From NCBI RefSeq assembly GCF_018130695.1, contig NZ_JAFCJX010000019.1:62001-126000 (forward strand): a DNA stretch of 64,000 nt. The letters run 5' to 3'. The stretch comes from Bradyrhizobium jicamae. Its GTDB lineage: Bacteria; Pseudomonadota; Alphaproteobacteria; Rhizobiales; Xanthobacteraceae. The notes below the pieces were generated by a model that saw only the letters and a program-made list of their open reading frames with translations, was not told the DNA's origin and searched no databases. Shown here one piece after another: positions 33,551 to 40,954 of this stretch (positions are counted from its first letter, which is position 1; every line of letters begins with the position of its first letter). The translations under genes and the position numbers were made by a program.

Positions 33551-34029
33551 GCGGGTTTGTGGGCGCACAGTTCCGTGCCGACGATCCCTTCGAAGGCATT
33601 GCACCTGGTTCAGCGGTCGCGGAGTACGATATCGTGATCGGGCCGGTCGTCCGCTATCTGCGCGATGTCGTGACCGACCGCTCTGTTCGTCTTCTCGCGA
33701 ACTTCATCGGAACGTCGCATCTGGGGGACGAAAGCAAGCCTGACGCCGGCGATTCGGATCAGGTGTACGATGTTCTTGCAGCGGTTCGGGTGCCGCTGCA
33801 GCGGCGGCACGAGCATCATCACGTGAAGCAGGCGGCGCATTTGCTGCTGCCGACGCGGGCGGCCGCCTTGGCGCCGCATCTGCGCACGAGCGAGGCGAGC
33901 TTGCTGTCAAGGGCTTGGGGCCATCTGCGTCGGGCGAGCCCGGTCGGTAGCGGAGGCTTGATCGACCTGCGGCAGTGCTGCGGTCAACTGAACCTTGGTG
34001 CTGACTTTCTGATCGGAGCGTCCGAATGA
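33547..34029 (+). CDS. Unknown protein coupled to aldose dehydrogenase and lactonase genes
   Basis: I do not recognise this 160-residue protein. It starts with GTG overlapping the upstream stop by 4 bp, and its stop overlaps the following ATG by 4 bp. That tight packing is the main evidence that it is real. It contains a His-rich patch (RRHEHHHVKQ, about residue 80) and many Leu/Ala-rich helices, with two adjacent Cys near the C-terminus. No signal peptide or membrane segment is seen. The His cluster might bind metal. By context it may be an accessory subunit or an additional lactone- or sugar-processing enzyme. A frameshifted remnant of a longer protein cannot be excluded. Confidence 0.55.
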   Translation: MSGFVGAQFRADDPFEGIAPGSAVAEYDIVIGPVVRYLRDVVTDRSVRLLANFIGTSHLGDESKPDAGDSDQVYDVLAAVRVPLQRRHEHHHVKQAAHLLLPTRAAALAPHLRTSEASLLSRAWGHLRRASPVGSGGLIDLRQCCGQLNLGADFLIGASE

Positions 34030-34874
34030 CAAGATATGCCATCACCGTGCTTGAATACGCAGCCAGTCCCAAACACCCGACAAGCGGGGTGCTGTACGGC
34101 CGGCACAATAGCGGAAGCATGAACCTGCCGTTTGCCTATGTGCTCCTGCGTGGCCGCGACACGGTCGCTTTGGTTGATACGGGCTACGATCAGTCGGATT
34201 TCGGAGGCGAGATCGCCAATACCATCGGAGTCACCGGTTGGTCCCCCCCTTCTGAAGTGTTGGGTGCCGTCGGCATTCGTCCCGACGATGTGCAACACGT
34301 GTTCCTAACTCATGCTGATTTCGACCACATGGGTGGGCTGGCCTACTTCCCGAACGCCAAGTTCTACATCCAGAAGCGCGAAATCGAGAGCTGGATCTGG
34401 GCCCTGTCCAAGGGACGTCGTTTTCGATCTCTCCTCGGCGGCATCAATCCTACTGATGTCTTGAAGCTCGTGGATCTCGGAATGAAGAATCGACTGGTCG
34501 TACTGGACGGGGCGTCGCATGACGTCCTGCCGAATATCGACCTTCTTCCCGCCTTTGACACCCACACGGCAGGTTCGCAGTACGTGGTCGTCCGTAACGG
34601 CGGAAGCTTAGAGGACCGATGGGTCCTTACCGGAGACGTTGTCTACACCTACGAAAACCTGCACGGAGGCGATCGAGATGATCCGTGCTTCGTGCCGCCA
34701 GGACTGGCGACGGGAAGCCAGACCAATCTCATCCTCACGGCGGAAGAGATGCTCGCCGGCGTCGGCGGCGACATGCTGAGGCTCGTCCCCGTCCACGAGG
34801 AAAAGCTCAAGGATCACTTCCCGTCTCGGTTGAGCGATCGTGGACTTCGGATCACTGACATCACGACACTTTGA
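34026..34874 (+). CDS. Metallo-beta-lactamase-fold lactonase-like hydrolase
   Basis: The 282-residue MBL-fold protein has the metal motif THADFDHMGG (about residue 97-106), a VDTGYDQSDF segment near 45-54, and downstream metal ligands including TGDVVY (about 205) and PVHEE near the C-terminus. It resembles the N-acyl homoserine lactonase group. Located after two aldose dehydrogenases, it most plausibly opens the sugar lactone they form. Its ATG overlaps the unknown gene by 4 bp. It shares fold but not close sequence with the MBL protein at 15399. Confidence 0.82.
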   Translation: MTRYAITVLEYAASPKHPTSGVLYGRHNSGSMNLPFAYVLLRGRDTVALVDTGYDQSDFGGEIANTIGVTGWSPPSEVLGAVGIRPDDVQHVFLTHADFDHMGGLAYFPNAKFYIQKREIESWIWALSKGRRFRSLLGGINPTDVLKLVDLGMKNRLVVLDGASHDVLPNIDLLPAFDTHTAGSQYVVVRNGGSLEDRWVLTGDVVYTYENLHGGDRDDPCFVPPGLATGSQTNLILTAEEMLAGVGGDMLRLVPVHEEKLKDHFPSRLSDRGLRITDITTL

Positions 34875-34913
34875 AACAGCTTAGGGGCTGGTAGGGCCCG
34901 AAGGATATCGCTC

Positions 34914-35894
34914 ATGGATTTCATCCGTTTGGGCCGTTCGGGCCTCAAGATTTCGCGGATTGTGCTGGGTTGCATGAGTTACGGAGTCGGGGAGCGGGGG
35001 AATCATCCTTGGACCCTAAGCGAGAGCGATAGCCGGCCATTCATCCGGAAGGCTCTCGATTCCGGGATCAATTGCTTTGATACGGCCAACGTGTACTCGG
35101 ACGGTACGAGCGAGGAGATCGTCGGTAAGATTCTCAAGGAAATGGTACCGCGAGACGAAATCGTGATCGCTACGAAGGTCTACGGCCGCATGCGCCCGGG
35201 ACCAAACGGGATCGGCCTTTCGCGAAAGGCAATTATTGCCGAAGCGGAAGCCAGTCTCCGGAGGCTCGGCACTGACTATATCGATCTGTACCAGATCCAT
35301 TTCTGGGACAACGACACGCCAATCGATGAGACACTTGAAGCCTTGAACGACCTCGTACGAAGCGGGAAAGTGCGCTACATTGGTGCGAGCAATGTCTATG
35401 CATGGCAATTCGCCAAGGCTTTGTACCGATCTGACGCGAATTCGTGGGCGCGTTTCGTCTCCATGCAGTGTCATTTGAATCTTCTCTACAGAGAAGAAGA
35501 GCGAGAAATGCTTCCGCTCTGTCGGGACGAAGGCGTCGGTGTGATTGCGTTTAGTCCGCTTGCCCGGGGCCGGCTCACCCGCCCCTGGACTGAGAGAAGC
35601 TCTCGCTCCGATACTGACAACGTAACGGCACAGTTCTACGGCCATGCCGAAGCTGCCGACCGGAGCATCGTCGACGCAGTTACGGATATTGCGATGGAAC
35701 GACGAGTGGCTCCAGCGCACGTGGCGCTGGCATGGGTCGCTGCGAAGGCTGGAGTGACGGCACCAATTGTTGGTGCGACCAAGACGCAGCACCTTGACGA
35801 TGCGATCGCAGCGCTCGGCCTGAAGCTGACATCCGATGAAATAGGCAGGCTGGAAGAGCGCTACGTGCCTCATACCGTGGTTGGATTGAAATAG
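34914..35894 (+). CDS. Aldo/keto reductase (YhdN/general stress type)
   Basis: The 326-residue AKR is of a different subfamily from the tandem pair. It has LGCMSYG near residue 20, CFDTANVYSDG (about 53-63), KVYGRM with the catalytic Lys (about 88), and YQIHFWDNDTP with the catalytic His. Length and C-terminal SNVYAW/ARGRLTRPW segments fit YajO/YhdN-like NADPH-dependent reductases. It follows the lactonase by 39 bp and closes the rightward run that began with the ABC importer. It might reduce or oxidise an intermediate of the same sugar. Confidence 0.87.
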   Translation: MDFIRLGRSGLKISRIVLGCMSYGVGERGNHPWTLSESDSRPFIRKALDSGINCFDTANVYSDGTSEEIVGKILKEMVPRDEIVIATKVYGRMRPGPNGIGLSRKAIIAEAEASLRRLGTDYIDLYQIHFWDNDTPIDETLEALNDLVRSGKVRYIGASNVYAWQFAKALYRSDANSWARFVSMQCHLNLLYREEEREMLPLCRDEGVGVIAFSPLARGRLTRPWTERSSRSDTDNVTAQFYGHAEAADRSIVDAVTDIAMERRVAPAHVALAWVAAKAGVTAPIVGATKTQHLDDAIAALGLKLTSDEIGRLEERYVPHTVVGLK

Positions 35895-35954
35895 AGCGCA
35901 GCCCAATCGGACCGCTTTATTCTGAGAGGTTGCGCCCGCAAGCGTACCTGCCGC

Positions 35955-35989
35955 AAAAAAAGTGCCGGGGTCTATTAAGATCCCGGCAC
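35955..35989 (-). terminator. Intrinsic terminator for the BKACE gene
   Basis: Read on the minus strand, a 12-bp stem (35989-35978 with 35973-35962, one G-U pair) closes a 4-base loop and is followed by seven T (35961-35955). This is a textbook rho-independent terminator about 100 bp past the end of the leftward gene at 36091. Confidence 0.85.
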
Positions 35990-36090
35990 AGTCAGGGAGA
36001 ACCTCGTAGATGTGCAGAATTCTTGGTCTCGTTGGCTGATTTTTACCGAAGGGCGTTCTCCAGCACCCTTTCGTGTCGAGATGCGCCGCA

Positions 36091-36975
36091 TCAGGAGATT
36101 TCGAGGATCTCGCGGACGTCATCTGGCGAGGCGATCTCCCGGCCGCATCCTCGCGCAATCATGCAAGTGCGGCGGACGAGTTCCTCGTTGGTCGGACAGC
36201 CGAGCTCAATATATGGGTAGTCTCCAATCCCCGGAGCGATATTGCCGCCACGCCTCGCGACGCCCTCGCACAGATCCAACAAATTTCCGCCGACAATATT
36301 GGCAGTCCAGCTGTGCCTGACGGTCTTGGGCAGGAACGGCAAGAATGCGTCCAATCCTTCGAGCGTACCGGGATGGCCGGTGAGATACGGCCCATCGGTC
36401 ATGTTGAGCAGGAAGTAGCCGGGCTCGGCCACGAGGCCCATCTCCATGAATGCCAGCGCGCGTCGCACAAAGCCGATCGACCAGCAGGTCATCTTCGGTT
36501 TGATGCCGGCATTCTTCAGGCAGCGAAAGTAATGCTCCACTGCGTTGGTTCGGTTTTCGTAAACGCGATCGGCGTGCGAAAAACCGAGCTTCTCACGGTC
36601 GAATACGTCGAGATTGGTGCTGCCGGTGTCAATCGGAACGATGTCCGGTTTGGTCGCCGGGTCCTTGGCAAGCTCGAGAATGCAGTTAATCCTCGCATTC
36701 GGGTCGGTGTCGTTGGCGAAGAAGCCGAGCGTTGGCAGTATCAGCATGTCGCACTTCTGCCGAACCTTTCGGATGATCTCAGCGTTCCTTTCGGCGGTAT
36801 GGAGCGGCGCTCCGTCGTCCGCACGAGCGTGGAAGTGAAGAATTGAAGCCCCAGCTTCGCGGCAGCGAACTGCCGTCTCGGCGATTTCGTCTGCCGTCCA
36901 GGGAACGTGAGGGTTTCCATCCCGCATCGCGTATTCGTTCACGCGAGCCTCGACGATCATCTTCTTGTGCGCCAT
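36091..36975 (-). CDS. BKACE family beta-keto acid cleavage enzyme
   Basis: The 294-residue protein belongs to the DUF849/3-keto-5-aminohexanoate cleavage enzyme family. These zinc TIM-barrel enzymes condense a beta-keto acid with acetyl-CoA to give acetoacetate and a new CoA ester. Zn-ligand motif HFHARADDG is at about 46-54. VEARVNEY (8-15) and IDTGSTNLD (about 114-122) are also typical. The family is substrate-diverse, and the residues after HFHARADDG do not settle it. The gene is divergent from the LysR-type regulator and ends in a strong terminator. A second, frameshifted member lies at 62749-63620. Confidence 0.9.
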   Translation of the reverse strand: MAHKKMIVEARVNEYAMRDGNPHVPWTADEIAETAVRCREAGASILHFHARADDGAPLHTAERNAEIIRKVRQKCDMLILPTLGFFANDTDPNARINCILELAKDPATKPDIVPIDTGSTNLDVFDREKLGFSHADRVYENRTNAVEHYFRCLKNAGIKPKMTCWSIGFVRRALAFMEMGLVAEPGYFLLNMTDGPYLTGHPGTLEGLDAFLPFLPKTVRHSWTANIVGGNLLDLCEGVARRGGNIAPGIGDYPYIELGCPTNEELVRRTCMIARGCGREIASPDDVREILEIS

Positions 36976-37106
36976 TCTTGATGCCTCATGCCAACGATCG
37001 GGCAGACTTCAAGGCCGTCCGTAGTGGGTTGGGCCAGCCATGATCGAGCGTCGCGCCAGCTTAAGACTCCGGCGCAGAACCCCCAAACGACTTTTAACGC
37101 CACCCT

Positions 37107-37123
37107 TGTGATAAAAGCTCACA
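37107..37123. promoter_or_regulatory. Candidate LysR box upstream of lysR-type gene
   Basis: TGTGA-N7-TCACA lies between the divergent BKACE and LysR-type genes, 30 bp before the regulator start. It contains the T-N11-A pattern (TGATAAAAGCTCA) expected for LysR boxes. A second 17-bp copy with the same arms lies at 38110-38126. Confidence 0.6.
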
Positions 37124-37152
37124 GCCGCTAGAGTTGTCGTTTGGAGGGTCGG

Positions 37153-38061
37153 ATGGCGCGTCCAAAGCCTTCGCTCAATGCGTTACGTGCTTTCGAAGCA
37201 ACGGCGCGGTTGCGCAGCATGACTGCGGCTTCGCTCGAATTATCGGTGACTCATGGAGCGATCAGCCGCCATATCCGGTCGCTCGAGGAATTGCTTGGCG
37301 TTCCGCTCCTGGTGCGAACGTCCTCCTCGACAGACCCGACCCCTGAGGGGAGTCGCCTGGCCGAAGGCCTCACCGCTGCATTCAATCTTATAGATGGTAG
37401 TGTCGAGCAGATATTGCCTGGACCGCTGACGGTCTCCTGTTCGGCGACCATCATGATGTATTGGCTGATACCCCGCCTCGCGGGATTTCACGAAGCTCAC
37501 AGGAATATCGAACTCCAATTCAACATGAACTACGATCAAGTGGATTTCATCCGTGACAAAGTGAGTGTCGCGATCCGCTCCAGCACCATCACACCACCCA
37601 AGGATGTTGTCATAAAAGAGCTTGCGCGGGAGTGGATTTCGCCCGTTTGTGCGACGTCTTATGCGAAGGCTAACAGGCTCAGAAGGCCAAGCGACATCGC
37701 GGATTGCCGATTGTTGGGGACGCGGACGCGTCCCGAGGCCTGGTCGGACTGGCTCGACGAGTTGGGGCTGCGGCAAGATGTCCGCATTCAAGAATCCTAC
37801 GAACACTTCTATTTGCTCATCCAGGCCGCGCTGTGCGGCCTTGGCTTGGCCCTCGTCCCCACGATGTTTGTCCTCGAGGAGATCAACAGTGGAAGACTGG
37901 TCGCGCCATTCGGCAGCATTCCCGGCAAGCGAATGTTGATGCTTTGGACCGCTCCTCACGTGGCGACCCGTCCTGAAAGTAGGGCGGTTTCCAACTGGCT
38001 CACGCGCGAGATGTCCGCCACCGCGGAGATGTGCGCGGCCCTGGGCAGCGTGGACGCCTAG
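37153..38061 (+). CDS. LysR-type transcriptional regulator (GcvA-like)
   Basis: The 302-residue protein has an N-terminal winged helix (LNALRAFEATARLRSMTAAS, about residues 8-27, then THGAISRHIRSLEELLG) and a periplasmic-binding-like effector domain (about 90-295). GGAGGG six bases before ATG 37153 fixes the start; an upstream TTG lies in front of that box and is not used. It is divergent from the BKACE gene and upstream, in the same direction, of the RuBisCO-like operon. Similar palindromes stand before both, so it probably controls both and itself. Confidence 0.9.
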   Translation: MARPKPSLNALRAFEATARLRSMTAASLELSVTHGAISRHIRSLEELLGVPLLVRTSSSTDPTPEGSRLAEGLTAAFNLIDGSVEQILPGPLTVSCSATIMMYWLIPRLAGFHEAHRNIELQFNMNYDQVDFIRDKVSVAIRSSTITPPKDVVIKELAREWISPVCATSYAKANRLRRPSDIADCRLLGTRTRPEAWSDWLDELGLRQDVRIQESYEHFYLLIQAALCGLGLALVPTMFVLEEINSGRLVAPFGSIPGKRMLMLWTAPHVATRPESRAVSNWLTREMSATAEMCAALGSVDA

Positions 38062-38109
38062 TCCAGTCCTTCGAAGCCCCGAGCCGTGTTGGATCCGCGG
38101 ATCGCATGA

Positions 38110-38126
38110 TGTGAGTTTTTCTCACA
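38110..38126. promoter_or_regulatory. Candidate LysR box upstream of the RuBisCO-like operon
   Basis: TGTGAGTTTTTCTCACA is a palindrome with T-N11-A inside (TGAGTTTTTCTCA). The perfect arms extend to GATGTGAG/CTCACATC at 38108-38128. It shares arms and total length with the site at 37107-37123. It lies between the LysR-type gene and the RuBisCO-like gene. Confidence 0.65.
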
Positions 38127-38268
38127 TCTCGCTTCATCAATATCGTTTGCTGCCGCGGGGTACTCAAGGTCAGATGTGCCCATCCATCATACGAACGGTG
38201 CTGTGGGCCGTCCGGATGAAAGAGACGAAATTTCGGAAGAAACGCAGCAAACCTCGACAGGGCGTACC

Positions 38269-39546
38269 ATGCACAGCGATAGTCCGCGATCCGAGTTTAC
38301 CGCCCGATATATCGTCGAGACCGGCGATAGCGTGGCGAGGGCAGCGGAAGTCATTGCCGGGGAGCAGTCGAGCGGGACGTTCCTTGCGTTACCCGGGGAG
38401 ACCGATGAGCTCAAGAAGCGATCGCGAGCCCGGGTGATTAGCGTCACCGAGCTTCCGCCTGTCGATAGCCCGACTCTGCGCAGTTCCTTCTTCGAGAAAA
38501 AGGATCGTCCAAAAGCGTTTCATCGCGGCGAAATCGAAATCGCCTTTCCGGTTGATAATGTAGGCTGCAATATCCCGACGCTATTGGCGACCGTTGCGGG
38601 CAATCTGTTCGAACTCGGCGAGACGACGGGCCTCCGGCTCCTCGACATCGAGATGCCCGTTAGCTACGCCGCGCGCTTTCCAGGTCCGAAGTTCGGTGTT
38701 GACGGGACCCGACGTTTGGCCGGGGTTATTGATCGGCCATTGATCGGTACGATCCTGAAACCCAGTATTGGTATGTCTGCGTCCGAGACCGCCGTGCTCG
38801 TCGATAAGCTTTGCGAGGCCGGCATAGACTTTCTCAAGGACGACGAACTGATTGCGGATCCGCCGTATGCGCCCTTTGAAGAGCGTCTGAAGGCTGTGTT
38901 CCCCGTCATCGAAAAGCATGCCGATCGGTTGGGTCGAAAGCCTATGTACGCGATCAACATCAGTGGCTCAATCGACGACATGCGACGTCGCCACGACCTT
39001 GTGCTGGAAGCCGGCGGCACGTGCGTGATGGTGAGTGTGAACTGGTGCGGCTTTTCGGCAATCGAGCATTTGCGGACATACACCGATCTACCGATCCACG
39101 GTCACCGCAACGGATGGGGCCTGTTTACCCGCCACCCGTGGCTCGGCTTCGACTTTGCCGCGTTTCAAAAGCTATGGCGCCTGACCGGTGTCGATCATCT
39201 GCATGTCAACGGCCTGAGGAGCAAGTTCTGGGAGCCGGATGATTCGGTCATTGCTTCGGCAAGGTCGTGTCTGTCGGCGTTTTCAGGCGTCACGCCGATG
39301 ATGCCGGTCTTCTCGTCAGGGCAATGGGCGGGACAAGCCGGCGATACGTTCGAGCGGCTTGGAAGTGTCGATCTGATGCATCTGGCCGGAGGCGGCATCA
39401 TGGGGCATCCCGGTGGCATTGCTGATGGTGTCATGAGCCTGCGCGAAGCGTGGGAAGCCGCGGTTCAAGGCGTGTCAGTAACCGAATACGCCAAATCCCA
39501 TCGGCCACTTCAGCTCGCCCTCTCGAAGTTCGGGGGCGCGACGTGA
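38269..39546 (+). CDS. RuBisCO-like protein (form IV), candidate 3-oxo-isoapionate-4-phosphate enzyme
   Basis: The 425-residue protein aligns with RuBisCO large-chain relatives. The Lys in GTILKPSIG is Lys164 (second Lys of KPK replaced by Ser). The carbamylation/metal motif FLKDDE has Lys190, Asp192 and Glu193. HGHRNG is at 278-283, HVNGLRSKF at 312-320, and the phosphate-binding AGGGIMGHP at 373-381. Metal-site residues are kept, so enolase-type chemistry is expected. A DUF1537 kinase overlaps it by 4 bp. Such pairs act as kinase plus decarboxylase (OiaK/OiaC) or transcarboxylase-hydrolase (OiaX) on 3-oxo-isoapionate in D-apiose catabolism. ATG 38269 fits family N-termini; a GTG at 38176 is possible. 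Confidence 0.9.
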   Translation: MHSDSPRSEFTARYIVETGDSVARAAEVIAGEQSSGTFLALPGETDELKKRSRARVISVTELPPVDSPTLRSSFFEKKDRPKAFHRGEIEIAFPVDNVGCNIPTLLATVAGNLFELGETTGLRLLDIEMPVSYAARFPGPKFGVDGTRRLAGVIDRPLIGTILKPSIGMSASETAVLVDKLCEAGIDFLKDDELIADPPYAPFEERLKAVFPVIEKHADRLGRKPMYAINISGSIDDMRRRHDLVLEAGGTCVMVSVNWCGFSAIEHLRTYTDLPIHGHRNGWGLFTRHPWLGFDFAAFQKLWRLTGVDHLHVNGLRSKFWEPDDSVIASARSCLSAFSGVTPMMPVFSSGQWAGQAGDTFERLGSVDLMHLAGGGIMGHPGGIADGVMSLREAWEAAVQGVSVTEYAKSHRPLQLALSKFGGAT

Positions 39547-40931
39547 CGCAAGGTCGATACCGGCTGGCATTCTACGGCGACGATTTCACAGGGTCGACTG
39601 ACGCCCTGGAGGCTGTGGCGTTCGCCGGGCTTCGTGCGGCGCTGTTTCTACGTCCCCCGACGCCAGACGTCTTGAAGCATTTCGGCGACATCGAGGTTGT
39701 TGGCCTCGCCGGAGTCAGTCGCGGCATGTCTCCCGCGGAGATGACCGAGCGCCTGTCGGGAGATTTCCGGTACCTTGCATCGCTCGGTGCGCCGATCGTG
39801 CACTACAAGGTGTGCTCGACTTTCGACAGTTCGCCCGAGATCGGCAGCATCGGCCGGGTGATCGAGATCGCAAAGTCGGTGTTCGGCAACGATCCGGTCC
39901 CGATCGTTGGCGGAACGCCCTCACTGCAACGATACTGCCTCTTCGGCAATCTATTCGCCCGATCCGGGACGGATGGGAACATCTACAGAATCGACCGTCA
40001 CCCGATCATGAGCGTTCATCCGGTGACGCCGATGAACGAAAGCGATCTGGCCGTCCATATCGCGCGGCAGGCAGCGCTCAAGATCGAAAAACTCACGTTG
40101 CCCTTCCTTGATCAGAATCATGCGAGGGCCGCCGACCGATTCGCAGAACTGGCGAAATCTGCGCCCGACGCAATATTGCTGGATTCCGTGAATGCGTCGC
40201 AACTTACGCAGGTCGGCCGACTGATCGCCGATCGCGCGGCCGGTAATCGAAGCGCATTTGTGGTTGGCCCGTCAGGCGTGGAATACGCCTTGATGCAATG
40301 GTGGCGCGAGGCCGGGATCATTCCTGCGCCGTCCGAAACCTACGGTAACCCGTCCCCGGTTGACCAGGTGCTCGCCGTGTCGGGCAGCGCTTCATCGCTG
40401 ACCGCCTTGCAGATCGACGCCGCCGTGCGGGCCGGTTTTGCTGAAGTGCCTCTCGATGCAGCCGACTTGCTCGATGCCGACAAGCATGGCGCCGTCGCGA
40501 CCCAAATCGTCCAGAGCGCCATTTCCCTGCTCAAGGAAGGACGCAGCGTCATATTGCACACCGCCCGCGGTCCGGATGACCCACGGATCGGAAAGATGAT
40601 TGAGAAGCTCGTCGGCGGCGGAATGTCTCGCGAGTTCGCCAAGCATGAGGGCGGCCGCGATCTCGGCCGGAAGCTCGGACGACTCGTCAGTGACATCCTC
40701 GATGCGGTGCCTTTGAAGAGATTGCTGCTGTCGGGCGGCGACACGTCGAGCCAGGTCGCGCAACTGCTGGACATAGACGCCCTCGAAATTGCGGCCCGCG
40801 TAAGTCCGGGCGTTCCACTTTGCAGAGCCCGAGCGACACGCGGGCGGCTGGATGGACTTCAGATAGCGTTCAAGGGCGGTCAACTCGGCGAAGAAGATTT
40901 CTTCAAACACGGGCGGCTGGGCAAAATTTAA
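39543..40931 (+). CDS. DUF1537 four-carbon/branched sugar-acid kinase
   Basis: The 462-residue protein belongs to the four-carbon acid sugar kinase family (OtnK/DtnK/OiaK relatives). Markers are the N-terminal YGDDFTGSTD (11-20) and the C-terminal domain with SGSASSLTALQI (about 280) and LLLSGGDTSSQVAQ (about 400). It phosphorylates a sugar acid or keto-acid with ATP. It starts at GTG overlapping the RuBisCO-like stop (GTGA). Kinase and RuBisCO-like enzyme therefore act in sequence, and 3-oxo-isoapionate kinase is the best contextual candidate. Intact and of normal length. Confidence 0.9.
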   Translation: MTQGRYRLAFYGDDFTGSTDALEAVAFAGLRAALFLRPPTPDVLKHFGDIEVVGLAGVSRGMSPAEMTERLSGDFRYLASLGAPIVHYKVCSTFDSSPEIGSIGRVIEIAKSVFGNDPVPIVGGTPSLQRYCLFGNLFARSGTDGNIYRIDRHPIMSVHPVTPMNESDLAVHIARQAALKIEKLTLPFLDQNHARAADRFAELAKSAPDAILLDSVNASQLTQVGRLIADRAAGNRSAFVVGPSGVEYALMQWWREAGIIPAPSETYGNPSPVDQVLAVSGSASSLTALQIDAAVRAGFAEVPLDAADLLDADKHGAVATQIVQSAISLLKEGRSVILHTARGPDDPRIGKMIEKLVGGGMSREFAKHEGGRDLGRKLGRLVSDILDAVPLKRLLLSGGDTSSQVAQLLDIDALEIAARVSPGVPLCRARATRGRLDGLQIAFKGGQLGEEDFFKHGRLGKI

Positions 40932-40954
40932 CAAAAACGAACAGGGAGGATGCC

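Noticed and set aside
37107..38126. CRP/FNR-type binding sites
   Set aside because: The spacer is seven bases rather than six, and the sites flank a LysR-type gene with T-N11-A inside, which fits a LysR box better.
38269..39546. A genuine CO2-fixing RuBisCO
   Set aside because: The second Lys of the KPK motif is Ser, there is no small subunit or phosphoribulokinase nearby, and the context is a sugar-acid kinase.
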